DNA of 28,158 bases, from positions 1 through 28,158 of the forward strand of contig JADGQD010000003.1 of NCBI GenBank assembly GCA_017882065.1. The letters are read 5' to 3'. Below the pieces are notes generated by a model that did no database searches, had not been told where the DNA came from, and was given only the letters and a program-made list of their open reading frames with translations. A program made the translations under genes and the position numbers. Of the stretch, positions 6,937-14,970 are shown one piece after another. This stretch comes from Anaerolineales bacterium (GTDB lineage: Bacteria > Chloroflexota > Anaerolineae > Anaerolineales > Villigracilaceae). Positions within the stretch are counted from its first letter, which is position 1. Every line of letters begins with the position of its first letter.

Positions 6937-8175
6937 CTATGGTCGCGCAAAGTTGACTGTCCAGTATTTTTGATAGGGGGCAGTACTGACATAAACATAA
7001 CCCACCCCAAAAGATGTGTAATTAGTGTTTAGGATATTGGCGCGGTGCGGAGCACTATTCATCCACCATGTAACGACAACGGAGGGACTGCTCATCATCC
7101 CCCCATAGATGTTCTCACCCACCCAAGTGGCGCTATACCCCTGCCGGGCGACCCGGTCCCGGGAAGTGGAACCGTCACTGCCAATATGGCTGAAAAAGCC
7201 ATTGCAGGCCATATCCTGGCTATGACCCCGGGCGGCAGCAGTCAGTGCAGGTTGTACGGTCAAAGCCGGGAGCCCGTTGTTGATCCGCTCCTGATTGATG
7301 AGCGCCACCACCTGGCCTTCCAAACCCGAACCATAGACCGGGGAACATGCCGGCACTGCCGTAAACGTAGGAGTAGGAGTGCGGGTCGAGGTACTGACCG
7401 GTACAGCGGTAAGCGTGGCGGTGACCGTTTGGGTCGCCGTGGGAGTAGAGGATTGGATTGGGATACTCGTAGAAATGGATATCGGGGTGCCGGATGGTGT
7501 GGCAGAAGCCAGGTTGGTTTGGGTACTGGTCGGCGTGATGAAGGGTGTCAAGGTTGCGGTTGCAGTGGAAGTGGCGGTTGGTGTGGCAATCACTGAGGAT
7601 ATGGCTGTGGCAGGAAGGGTATTGGTGCTTGTCGAGGTAAGGGATGCTGTGGGTGATGATGTCTGGATCCTTGTTTGAGTCGCAGTGGAAATAATGGTTG
7701 GCGTGCTTGAAACTATGGTCGTCACGGAGGCCGTCGGTGTATTGGTCGGACTCCCGGTTCGGGTGGGGGTTCTGGTCAGGGTTGATGTGAAAATAATGGT
7801 GGGAGTTTTAGAGGTGGTGGGTGTATGAGTGATCGTGGAGGTTCTGGACATGGTTGGAGTAAGGGTGATTGTGGATGTTTTGGTGGGTGTACCGGTCCAG
7901 GTTGATGTAAGGCTTATCGTGGGAGTCAGTGTCTCAGTCAAAGTGGGCGTCAAAGTCAGGGTCACCGAAGCCGAAGGAGTAAAAGTTACGGTATTCTCTA
8001 CTGGCTGGAAAGGAGTAAGGGTTGCGGGTCCAGAAAAGGCCGTGGCAGTATATGGAACTGAATCGCCAGTGATCGAAGGAATGAATGGCGAGATGGGTGC
8101 AAGCTCTGGCGGGAGCACGCATCCCGCCAGCAGCAAGCAGCCTGCAACAAAGGTCAATAAAAATCGTCCTTTCAT
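6937..8175 (-). CDS. CAP-domain lipoprotein with long Thr/Ser/Pro linker
   Basis: A 412-residue predicted surface protein. Residues 1-19 are a lipoprotein signal (MKGRFLLTF then LLLAGC), with Cys19 the expected lipidated residue. Residues about 44-288 are a low-complexity linker dominated by Thr, Ser and Pro with dipeptides such as TPT and TST, probably an extended, possibly glycosylated stalk. Residues 290-412 form a CAP/SCP domain: VALINQERINNGLPAL, HSQDMACNGFFSH, GENIYGG, and APHRANILN carry the usual His and Glu positions. CAP proteins of bacteria often act in the envelope, but their activity is seldom known. It is the last gene of the rpiB-tal/pgi-vanY run, 105 bases after the peptidase gene. 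A truncated relative lies just downstream. Confidence 0.85.
   Translation of the reverse strand: MKGRFLLTFVAGCLLLAGCVLPPELAPISPFIPSITGDSVPYTATAFSGPATLTPFQPVENTVTFTPSASVTLTLTPTLTETLTPTISLTSTWTGTPTKTSTITLTPTMSRTSTITHTPTTSKTPTIIFTSTLTRTPTRTGSPTNTPTASVTTIVSSTPTIISTATQTRIQTSSPTASLTSTSTNTLPATAISSVIATPTATSTATATLTPFITPTSTQTNLASATPSGTPISISTSIPIQSSTPTATQTVTATLTAVPVSTSTRTPTPTFTAVPACSPVYGSGLEGQVVALINQERINNGLPALTVQPALTAAARGHSQDMACNGFFSHIGSDGSTSRDRVARQGYSATWVGENIYGGMMSSPSVVVTWWMNSAPHRANILNTNYTSFGVGYVYVSTAPYQKYWTVNFARP
7312..8046 (-). repeat. Thr/Ser/Pro-coding low-complexity region
   Basis: About 245 codons of degenerate ACN-CCN/ACN-TCN repeats in the CAP lipoprotein gene encode the stalk between the lipid anchor and the CAP domain. 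The units are irregular, with no fixed period, but the strand asymmetry is strong: G- and T-rich when read on the plus strand. Such tracts change length easily. Confidence 0.8.
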
Positions 8176-8280
8176 AGATCAACCAAAACAATCATACTTG
8201 AATGCCAGGTAAAGTCTCTATACAATTTTGAAAGGGGAGTTATCCAAAAGTACCGGGTAAAAGAACGCCGGCGCAACTCC

Positions 8281-9054
8281 TTATGGTGCATCCAGCGCGG
8301 GAATGCAAGGCAAAGCCGGGCGCGCCCGGAACATGAACTCCGCAAGGAAATAACCACTCGTACCCAGATAGACCGCCAGGTCCACGCCGACGTAGCGGTA
8401 GTGCCAGGGCTCGTAGGTGAGACCGGTCCACGGCTGGGCTTCCGGCGGGTTGGTCAACGTGAAACCGTACTCGTGTGCATGAGTTTTCAACCAGAGTCCC
8501 TCGCTGGTTTGGACAAACAGCGGGGAAAACTTGACTGCCGGGTCACCGGTCAGAGCCAGCAGCCCAGGTGAACTGAAGTCCACCACTGTGCCCAATTGGT
8601 GTTCACTGTGACCTGGCAGTGCGCTGACTTGGGAGGCATTGGCCGGGTCATTCACTTCCCATCTGTGGCGGGCAACTGCCTGTTCGAAACAACTCCGATA
8701 CGTGGAGAGAATGGTCGGCGCGAGACCCTCGGCCTTCATCGCCCGGACCATCTTTCCCAACGCTTCGGCCGTCTCCCGCCGCAGCAGCATATCGGGGAGG
8801 GTCACACTGCCCGGGAGATAATTCCCCAGCCTGACCAGGTCACCGGGGACGTAATCGGTAGCGAGGCCGAAGGAGGCGGTCACAATGGCTGATAAATCCT
8901 CATCGGTAGGACGGCGCTCATCGCAGGTTACGATGGGCGCGTCAAATGTGGGCAGCGGGAATATGGTCGGGGATGAAGATGGAACAAGAGAAGGCGTCAA
9001 TGTCAGCGTGGGAGGGACTTCGGTGGGCGTGGGCGTGGCTATGGCCATAGGCAA
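8281..9054 (-). CDS. VanY-like D-alanyl-D-alanine carboxypeptidase (M15B), interrupted at its 5' end
   Basis: A 257-residue open frame starting at TTG 9052-9054 (ATG 9046-9048 also possible) encodes a short Thr/Pro linker (ATPTPTEVPPTLTLTPS) and then an M15 peptidase domain that trims peptidoglycan stem peptides. Zinc and catalytic motifs are present: SEHQLGTVVDF gives the SxHxxGxxxD pattern, HEYGFTL follows, and EPWHYRYVG gives the last His. The domain is complete to the C-terminus. The natural start appears to be the ATG at 9154-9156, which would add a signal sequence, but an in-frame TAG at 9079-9081 cuts it off. As it stands the enzyme would lack an export signal, so it may be a pseudogene, a readthrough product or an assembly error. 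Confidence 0.82.
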   Translation of the reverse strand: MPMAIATPTPTEVPPTLTLTPSLVPSSSPTIFPLPTFDAPIVTCDERRPTDEDLSAIVTASFGLATDYVPGDLVRLGNYLPGSVTLPDMLLRRETAEALGKMVRAMKAEGLAPTILSTYRSCFEQAVARHRWEVNDPANASQVSALPGHSEHQLGTVVDFSSPGLLALTGDPAVKFSPLFVQTSEGLWLKTHAHEYGFTLTNPPEAQPWTGLTYEPWHYRYVGVDLAVYLGTSGYFLAEFMFRARPALPCIPALDAP

Positions 9055-9078
9055 GACGGTCGCCGTAACTTTAGATGT

Positions 9079-9156
9079 CTAAGCGGCTTGTTGTAGAAAG
9101 GCCGCCAGGAAAGTAATCACCAGCAAATAAACACACTTCCAGGCTTTTCGAGCCAT
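9079..9156 (-). pseudogene. Severed signal-peptide segment of the VanY-like gene
   Basis: ATG 9154-9156 opens 25 codons in the same frame as the peptidase and ends at TAG 9079-9081. The peptide begins MARKAWK, then has the hydrophobic core VYLLVITFLAAFL and a QQAA end, a good secretion signal. The ATG overlaps the stop of the upstream tal-pgi gene (TAATG), a usual arrangement for translational coupling, which argues that this is the real start. A single change of CAG (Gln) to TAG would explain the break. Confidence 0.75.
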
Positions 9157-11906
9157 TATTTCAGCGCGTTTACCAGCAACTTAACTGCCTCTGGCGATGG
9201 TAAATTCAGGCGTAGGATGCGCCGTCCGCGCGCCGCCAGGGCTTCGTAATCGCCAAGAGCCTGCGCCCGTTCCAACGTACCAAAACTCATCCCCTGACCC
9301 GGAATCTCCAAATCTTCCACCGGTTCGGCGGTAATTTGCAGGAACAAGCCTGAATCCGGCCCGCCCTTGTGCAGTTGCCCGGTGGAATGCAGGAAACGCG
9401 GCCCGAATCCGACGGTGGTGGCACAGCCAGTCCTATCCCGGATGGCGAGGCGCAGCCTTGCCAGGACAGTCGCTATTTCAGGATTGCGTGGCAGGTAGGC
9501 ATTGATCGCGATGTAATCTCCCTTCCGTACAGCGCTCAAGAAAGCCTGCAAATCATTCCCCAGGCCGGTTCCGGTCAGGCGCATGGTTGAGAACGCCCGC
9601 ATTCCGTCCATTTCCCAGAGTGGCTGGCCTTCGTCAAAGTGTTTAGAATGGCTATACGCAGCAATAGTTGTTTTTGTACGATCTTTCGCATCTTGCACAT
9701 CCGGCTGGTCAAAGGCATTGACGCCCAGTACGGCACAGGCAATGGCAGTTGCCACCTCCCAGCGGTAGAACTCGGCTCCCAGATCATAAGCATCCGCGAG
9801 GTTGAAAACCAGCGCCGGATGACCGGCATCCTGCAGCGCTTTCACGGTTGCATCCAACATCCCCTCCCGGCGCAGGTAGACGAACAGCCGGTCAATGCCG
9901 TAACTTTCGGGACCCGCCGCCTGTTCGCCATCAACCGGGAGGATGCCCATCCCCAGTTTCCCGCTCGATTCGGCAACCAATTGCTCAAGCCAGGCGCCAA
10001 AGGGTGCGACCGATTCGTCGGCCAGGAAGGTCAACTTATCGCGGCCGTCCAAGGCGGCCTGACCGAGGATTGCGCCCAGCACCAGACCGGGGTTGCGCGT
10101 CCCGGTCACATCGGCGGCGCATTGGCGCATCATCCAGGCGGCGCGGTCGAGCAGACGGTCAAGGTCAATGCCCATCAGCGCCGCCGGGACCAGCCCGAAG
10201 TGGGTCAGCGCCGAATAGCGCCCTCCGACGGCCGGATCCGCATGGAAGGTTTTGCGGAAGCCGCGGGCATTTGCCAATGCTTCCAGTGTTGTCCCCGGAT
10301 CGGTGACAGCCACAAAATGGCTGCCATCGTGCCCGGTACGTTCCCAGAAATAGCTAAACAAGGCATTTATCTCAGCCGTCCCACCGGATTTGGATGAGAC
10401 GACATAAAGGGTCTTTTCGGGCGGGAATTCCTTATCAGCAGCAAGAACCTGGGCCGGATCAGTGGAATCAAGTGTGGAGAAAGCAACTCCCCCCTGTAAC
10501 GATGGAGAGAAGATAAGAGAAAGTACTTCCGGCGCAAGAGATGAGCCACCCATGCCAAGCAGTAACACATGCGTAAACCCGTCGGCGCGGACCTGGGAAA
10601 CGAAGTCACGCATCTCCTTCAGGCAGGCGCGGGAACTGTTCGGCAGGTCCAGCCAGCCGAGGCGTTTCCTAACCTCTTCCTGGCCAGTCTTGTCGGCGGT
10701 CCAAAGAGTCGGGTCGTGGGACCAGAGACGGGCGGGGGTAGCGTCCGCAATCAGACTGGCGACACACTGCTTAACGGAGACAGCCAAAGGTCCGAGTTCG
10801 CTTACGGCGGCGGAACGTCGCTCGTCAATCGTTTTAAGCATGGCAACGAACGCGTCCGCAAACGACTTCACGCCCTCGTCTTCCAGTTCCGCTGTCACTT
10901 TGTCCATCGAGACACCCAGTGACTCCACATCGTCGAGAACTTTGCGCGCCTTATCGAGGTGTTTCATGAGAGTAGGCTCAGCCTTACCATGGTCACGGAA
11001 GGCTTCAAGTGTTTGTGGCGGAACGGTGTTGACGGTGGCTGGACCGATAAGACTATTCACATAAAGCGTATCGGGGTAAGCCGGGTTCTTGGTGCTGGTG
11101 GAGGCCCACAGCGGGCGCTGAAGATGACAGCCAGCGGCCTGATGGCGGGCAAAGCGTTCACCACTAAATACTTTGCGGAACTCTTCGTAAGCCAGTTTGG
11201 TGTAAGCGATGGCGGTCTTGCCGCGCAACAACGAGCCTTCGGGCAAGAGATGATCCACCTTCGTATCCATGCGGGATACGAAGAAGGATGCGACCGAGGC
11301 CACATGGTCAACCGGCAACCCGGCCGCAAGACGCGCGTCAAGGCCGGCCAGGTAGGCATCCATGACAGCGCGATAGCGATCTATTGAAAAGATCAGCGTC
11401 ACATTGATATTGATCCCTGCCGCAATGGCATCCTGAATGGCAGGTAGGCCCTCCAACGTTGCCGGAATTTTGACCATCAGGTTCGGACGGGCCACCCACT
11501 CCCAGAGTTGTTTCGCCTGGGACAGCGTCCCCTCGGTATTATGTGCCAGCGTCGGGTTGACTTCTAGGGAAACGTACCCGTCCGCTCCTTCTGTCTCACG
11601 GTAAAGCACTAAGAAAAGGTCGCAGGCGTCGCGAATATCTTCAATGGCAAGCTGCCAGAAGATCTGCTCAGCATTCCAGCCCGACCAGGCCATTGGGATT
11701 AATGCCGGATCGTAATCGTTGGTCTTGGCAATCGCGTTGTGAAAGATGGATGGATTAGATGTAACACCCCGGATGTCGCCGCGTGCTATCATGGCAGCCA
11801 TTTCGCCATTTTTTCCCTCCGGCGACTTCGCAAGCAAGCGGCGCTGGATATTGTCGTACCAGATGGATTGTCCAAGTGCATGAAGTTTCTGAATAGGTGA
11901 AATCAT
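9156..11906 (-). CDS. Bifunctional transaldolase / glucose-6-phosphate isomerase
   Basis: A 916-residue fusion joining two steps of sugar-phosphate metabolism. Residues 1 to about 365 are a TalB/TalA-type transaldolase: GVTSNPSIF at 47-55, and the Schiff-base Lys146 in NLMVKIPAT. Residues about 390-916 are a phosphoglucose isomerase (SIS folds): LGMGGSSLAPEVLSL, SSKSGGTAEINALFSYFWE, and ESSGKLGMGILPVDGE. The transaldolase moves a dihydroxyacetone unit between pentose-pathway sugars; the isomerase interconverts glucose-6- and fructose-6-phosphate, so fructose-6-phosphate is common to both halves. Such fusions are known in some bacteria. The gene follows rpiB by 66 bases and overlaps the next start codon by one base, indicating an operon. 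ATG 11904-11906 has only a weak ribosome binding site. Confidence 0.96.
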   Translation of the reverse strand: MISPIQKLHALGQSIWYDNIQRRLLAKSPEGKNGEMAAMIARGDIRGVTSNPSIFHNAIAKTNDYDPALIPMAWSGWNAEQIFWQLAIEDIRDACDLFLVLYRETEGADGYVSLEVNPTLAHNTEGTLSQAKQLWEWVARPNLMVKIPATLEGLPAIQDAIAAGININVTLIFSIDRYRAVMDAYLAGLDARLAAGLPVDHVASVASFFVSRMDTKVDHLLPEGSLLRGKTAIAYTKLAYEEFRKVFSGERFARHQAAGCHLQRPLWASTSTKNPAYPDTLYVNSLIGPATVNTVPPQTLEAFRDHGKAEPTLMKHLDKARKVLDDVESLGVSMDKVTAELEDEGVKSFADAFVAMLKTIDERRSAAVSELGPLAVSVKQCVASLIADATPARLWSHDPTLWTADKTGQEEVRKRLGWLDLPNSSRACLKEMRDFVSQVRADGFTHVLLLGMGGSSLAPEVLSLIFSPSLQGGVAFSTLDSTDPAQVLAADKEFPPEKTLYVVSSKSGGTAEINALFSYFWERTGHDGSHFVAVTDPGTTLEALANARGFRKTFHADPAVGGRYSALTHFGLVPAALMGIDLDRLLDRAAWMMRQCAADVTGTRNPGLVLGAILGQAALDGRDKLTFLADESVAPFGAWLEQLVAESSGKLGMGILPVDGEQAAGPESYGIDRLFVYLRREGMLDATVKALQDAGHPALVFNLADAYDLGAEFYRWEVATAIACAVLGVNAFDQPDVQDAKDRTKTTIAAYSHSKHFDEGQPLWEMDGMRAFSTMRLTGTGLGNDLQAFLSAVRKGDYIAINAYLPRNPEIATVLARLRLAIRDRTGCATTVGFGPRFLHSTGQLHKGGPDSGLFLQITAEPVEDLEIPGQGMSFGTLERAQALGDYEALAARGRRILRLNLPSPEAVKLLVNALK

Positions 11907-11927
11907 TTGGGTATCTCAGGTAAGAAT

Positions 11928-11951
11928 AAGGTCGGGCAAATGCCAGACCTT
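11928..11951. repeat. Intercistronic hairpin between rpiB and tal-pgi
   Basis: AAGGTC and GACCTT pair, continued by GGC/GCC after one mismatch, around a 4-base loop. It lies in the 66-base gap, and no real T-tract follows on the minus strand. It is more likely an RNA processing or stability element, or a leaky terminator, than a full stop. Confidence 0.5.
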
Positions 11952-11972
11952 TAATTATACCGATAAATCGTT

Positions 11973-12428
11973 TCAGCGCCCCTCCAGGTTTCTGATCTTA
12001 CTTACCCGGCGGGCATGGCGTTCCTGGCCCGGATCATTACCCACAAAGCGGGCTGCCAGGAAGGCTGTGACGATTTCTTTTGTCAGTTCGGGACCGATGA
12101 TGCGCGTCCCGATGCACAAAACATTCATGTCATCGTGCTCGACACCCTGGTGAGCGGAATAGGTGTCGTGGCAGACACACGCATATACGCCTAGCATTTT
12201 GTTGGCGGCGATACAAGCCCCCACTCCCGACCCACACAGCAAAATCCCGCGTTCAGCCTGTCCCGACTGGATAAGGCGGCCTAGCTTTTCGGCATAGTCG
12301 GGGTAATCTACACACTTGGTGCTGTCGGTCCCCAGGTCAAGAACATCATGTCCGGCAGCGCGCACCGTCTCCATTATGGTCTGTTTCAGCGGAAAACCGG
12401 CATGGTCACAGGCAACAGCAATTTTCAT
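11973..12428 (-). CDS. rpiB: Ribose-5-phosphate isomerase B
   Basis: A 151-residue cytoplasmic enzyme that interconverts ribulose-5-phosphate and ribose-5-phosphate. It is of RpiB/LacAB type: MKIAVACDHAGFPLK at the N-terminus, LLCGSGVGACIAANK with the catalytic Cys, and HDTYSAHQGVEHDDMNVLCIG. The length is normal. The start at 12426-12428 is preceded by CGGAGGAACC. It is the first gene of the operon with tal-pgi, so pentose-phosphate steps are co-expressed. It is divergent from the gene at 12561, from which it is separated by 132 bases. Confidence 0.96.
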   Translation of the reverse strand: MKIAVACDHAGFPLKQTIMETVRAAGHDVLDLGTDSTKCVDYPDYAEKLGRLIQSGQAERGILLCGSGVGACIAANKMLGVYACVCHDTYSAHQGVEHDDMNVLCIGTRIIGPELTKEIVTAFLAARFVGNDPGQERHARRVSKIRNLEGR

Positions 12429-12489
12429 CTTGGTTCCTCCGTTCGGATCACCGGATTGATTTTACCATGCAGATGGATTGGAAAATCAG

Positions 12490-12518
12490 TTGTCATTCCG
12501 GATTAAATGTGCCATAAT
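12490..12518 (+). promoter_or_regulatory. Promoter of the coiled-coil/zinc-ribbon gene
   Basis: TTGTCA (12490-12495) and CATAAT (12513-12518) are separated by 17 bases, giving a leader of about 35 bases before ATG 12561. GCCA-TAAT-TGGC, a short inverted repeat at 12511-12522, covers the -10 box and could bind a regulator. Confidence 0.65.
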
Positions 12519-12560
12519 TGGCATAATTATCCAATCCGCTTTATCGTTTCAGGAGGAACC

Positions 12561-13625
12561 ATGGCAACTCCCAGCCCCGCTCAACAAATTGCTGACGAAA
12601 TCCGCAGCCTGCAATCCAAGGTTGGTGACCTGCAAGGCAGTGTCCGCATGACAAAAGCGCGTGACGCCGTAGAGGATTTACAGATCACCGTCAACGGCCT
12701 CGCCCAACGGATTGCAACCTTGCGGACACGCGGTTACGTCTTTGAGATAGATATAGAAAACCAGGCACAGACTTTGTCGAAATCGTGGATGCTCCTGTAC
12801 CCGAACCTGGAATCGCAAATCAATATGCAGTCATCAGCCCTGGTAAATTCCTTGCGCCCCATTGAAATGCAAATGTCACAGCTGACCGCGGCTGCCAGCA
12901 ATCCAGCTGCGGCGCGCGGGCTACTCGGCTCAATGCAGTCATCGGTAAATATGCTGGAGGGCAAAGTCTCGGCTACCGAAAGGACCATCGAAGGAATGTA
13001 CGACCAGTTCAACAACCAAGTCTATCAGTTCACGAGACATTTGAACGAGATCGAATACCTGGTTACGCAACTGGCGGAAGCTACCTTCCAGCTGCTGCCC
13101 ACCGAGGGCGGGATCGCGGCTATCAAGGCAGTCTGGTGCAAGACCGGCAAAGAACAGAAGGGTGATCCAGAAGGTGTCCTGTACTTGACCGATCAGCGCA
13201 TCCTCTTCGAGCAGAAAGAAGAGATCGTGACCAAGAAAGTGCTGTTCGTCGCCACTGAGAAACAGAAAGTGCAGCAACTACAGATTGAGTGCCCGGTCAC
13301 ATTGGTGGACAGGGTGGATTTAAGCAAGCAAGGATTGCTCAAAAACGAGGACCACATCGAGATTCGTTTCACAAGTGGCGCGCAGGTGGAAGTGGCCCAC
13401 TTCCACATCTGGCAGGACAATGCCATCTGGCAACAACTCATCAATCGCGCCAAGAGCAAAGATTTCGACAAGGGCCGCGCCGTGGCAATTGATCAAGCCG
13501 CGGTGGAAAAGGTTAAGGCTGCGCCGAGCCAGTGCCCAAGCTGCGGCGGGAACAACACCCAAGTGGTGATGCGCGGTATGGACAGTATCACGTGTGAGTA
13601 TTGCGGGTTTGTGATCAGGTTGTAA
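12561..13625 (+). CDS. Coiled-coil protein with GRAM/PH-like middle and C-terminal zinc ribbon, unknown function
   Basis: A 354-residue protein not recognised as a named family. ATG 12561 directly follows AGGAGGAACC; an earlier in-frame ATG at 12507 lacks such a site and falls inside the promoter. Residues about 5-175 are rich in Gln, Leu, Ser and Met with heptad-like spacing and no membrane segment (IADEIRSLQSKVGDLQGSV), so probably a long helical bundle or coiled coil. Residues about 185-300 look like a small beta domain with GVLYLTDQRILFEQ, the typical core of GRAM/bacterial PH folds. Residues 325-348 form a zinc ribbon with Cys325, 328, 345 and 348 (CPSCGG, CEYCGF). This suggests a cytoplasmic scaffold or membrane-surface sensor. 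It has its own promoter and terminator. Confidence 0.85.
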   Translation: MATPSPAQQIADEIRSLQSKVGDLQGSVRMTKARDAVEDLQITVNGLAQRIATLRTRGYVFEIDIENQAQTLSKSWMLLYPNLESQINMQSSALVNSLRPIEMQMSQLTAAASNPAAARGLLGSMQSSVNMLEGKVSATERTIEGMYDQFNNQVYQFTRHLNEIEYLVTQLAEATFQLLPTEGGIAAIKAVWCKTGKEQKGDPEGVLYLTDQRILFEQKEEIVTKKVLFVATEKQKVQQLQIECPVTLVDRVDLSKQGLLKNEDHIEIRFTSGAQVEVAHFHIWQDNAIWQQLINRAKSKDFDKGRAVAIDQAAVEKVKAAPSQCPSCGGNNTQVVMRGMDSITCEYCGFVIRL

Positions 13626-13737
13626 TTGGAACTATTACCACTTCTTACATAAAACTATGAGCTTTCCTGTATCGAAGGGCTCGAAAATAACGGGATTTTA
13701 TTTCAGGTATTTACGCAGTACACAGTAAACACGAAGC

Positions 13738-13765
13738 CGGCAGTTAATCATCTGCCGCCTTTTTT
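13738..13765 (+). terminator. Intrinsic terminator after the zinc-ribbon gene
   Basis: CGGCAG (13738-13743) and CTGCCG (13752-13757) form a stem with an 8-base loop, followed by CC and six T. It lies 113 bases past the stop of the plus-strand gene and just before the end of the converging DUF429 gene. The T-tract serves only the plus strand. Confidence 0.8.
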
Positions 13766-13783
13766 GATGAAATAGGAACATCG

Positions 13784-14548
13784 TTATGAATAGGCTTCCT
13801 TCAATCCAGAAACCGGCAAGACAATTTGTCCCTCCTGTTTATTGCCAACCCAAACCACCTCGCCTGGTTGACTGGCTGTCAGGTATGCGGTGAAGGCTGC
13901 CACTAATGCATCCAATTCTTCGGCAGAGTAAATGAATTCCATTGGTAAAACGCCTTTCAATAACCGGTGCCGGGTAATTTCTTCAAAAAACTCCATCGGA
14001 TCTTTGATGCCCATATCCTGCTCGTAAAGTACCAACTGCCGCTGCAAACGACCTTCCAGGGTCGGCTTTGGCAGCAGGAGTTGTCCGAGAAGGGCGCAGT
14101 AGGCGGCATGCGGGTGCGTCTCCAGCCACTGGTGGGTAGCGTTTTCAGATGGATAAGGTTTAAACCCCGTACCATCCAACTTGCGATAGAAATCGAAACC
14201 CGTCTGCATCCAAGCTGCACAGGTCTCCGGTCGAGAAGATGTTGGCGAGACGGAGATGCCACGCTCGCGCAATTCGTACTCCGCCAGTCGCATATCAGCC
14301 CCGCGCAAGTGGCCGGGAGTAAGGCTTTGTAACTCCAACTTTTTGCGAACCAGCCCTTTGTTCGGGCAGCGCGGCGCGTTGACCGCTACTACAGTCGCCT
14401 GCTGGCCACCCAGGAATGCTAGCACTTCTTCAACCTCGCCAGCTGCCAGCGCCACCAATTGACAATCTTCATCAACGGCCGCGTATGTAAATGGATGGCG
14501 TCCGCCGGAAGGGTCAATACCGATGAAAGTTGTTTTTGAGAAGAGCAT
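13784..14548 (-). CDS. DUF429 family protein (predicted RNase H-like fold)
   Basis: A 254-residue soluble protein. The opening FIGIDPSGGRHPFTYAAVD, with Asp12, matches the first strand and acidic residue of the DUF429 family, predicted to have an RNase H-like nuclease fold. Further family marks are VVAVNAPRCPN, RLAEYELRERGI and YPSENATHQWLETHPHAAY. In this family the last segment normally supplies Glu/His residues of the predicted active site. No biochemical role is established for the family. The start is 14546-14548. The gene is divergent from folB, and the short space between them contains TAAACT-N10-AGTTTA (14574-14595), a possible operator. Confidence 0.8.
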   Translation of the reverse strand: MLFSKTTFIGIDPSGGRHPFTYAAVDEDCQLVALAAGEVEEVLAFLGGQQATVVAVNAPRCPNKGLVRKKLELQSLTPGHLRGADMRLAEYELRERGISVSPTSSRPETCAAWMQTGFDFYRKLDGTGFKPYPSENATHQWLETHPHAAYCALLGQLLLPKPTLEGRLQRQLVLYEQDMGIKDPMEFFEEITRHRLLKGVLPMEFIYSAEELDALVAAFTAYLTASQPGEVVWVGNKQEGQIVLPVSGLKEAYS

Positions 14549-14619
14549 AGGATACTGGCAGCCTGGATTATGGTAAACTGACTATCCATAGTTTAGAACA
14601 AAAAGGGTTTTAGCGCAAT

Positions 14620-14970
14620 ATGGATAAGATACTGATTCAAAATCTGCGCGTGCAAGGCATTCTCGGTGTGAATGATTGGGAGCGCACGACGCTTCGCGAG
14701 ATTGTCGTCAACGTGACGCTGTTTACAGATACACGTCGCGGCGCCCAGTCCGATGACATCACCGATTGCGCGGACTATTCGCAGGCGGCAAAAGAAATCC
14801 GCGCCCTGGTCGAGGGGACGCGGCGGTTCACAGTGGAAGCACTGGCAGAGGATATCGCTATTTTATGCCTCAGCAGGCCGGGGGTTCAGAAAGTGACAGT
14901 AAGAGTCGAGAAGCCCGGCGCAGTAACAGGTGTAGAGTCCGTTGGGGTGGAAATCGAACGCGGTAACTAG
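14620..14970 (+). CDS. folB: Dihydroneopterin aldolase
   Basis: A 116-residue enzyme converting 7,8-dihydroneopterin to 6-hydroxymethyl-dihydropterin and glycolaldehyde in folate synthesis. Family marks are MDKILIQNLRVQGILGVNDWER, Glu21, DYSQ with Tyr53, FTVEALAEDIA with Glu73, and the catalytic Lys98 in RVEKPGAV. The size is typical. The start at 14620 has a weak ribosome binding site. The gene ends tail to tail with folE, the first enzyme of the pathway, on the opposite strand. Confidence 0.95.
   Translation: MDKILIQNLRVQGILGVNDWERTTLREIVVNVTLFTDTRRGAQSDDITDCADYSQAAKEIRALVEGTRRFTVEALAEDIAILCLSRPGVQKVTVRVEKPGAVTGVESVGVEIERGN

Noticed and set aside
7312..8046. Repeat tract considered as a CRISPR or satellite array
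   Set aside because: Units are irregular, lack spacers and keep an open frame, so it is coding low complexity.
7379..8212. Val/Gly-rich plus-strand frames opposite the CAP gene
   Set aside because: They are the reverse reading of the Thr/Pro repeat tract; the minus-strand frame has a lipobox and a CAP domain.
9639..10397. 252-residue plus-strand frame opposite tal-pgi
   Set aside because: Antisense shadow of the isomerase domain, with no ribosome binding site and no recognisable family.
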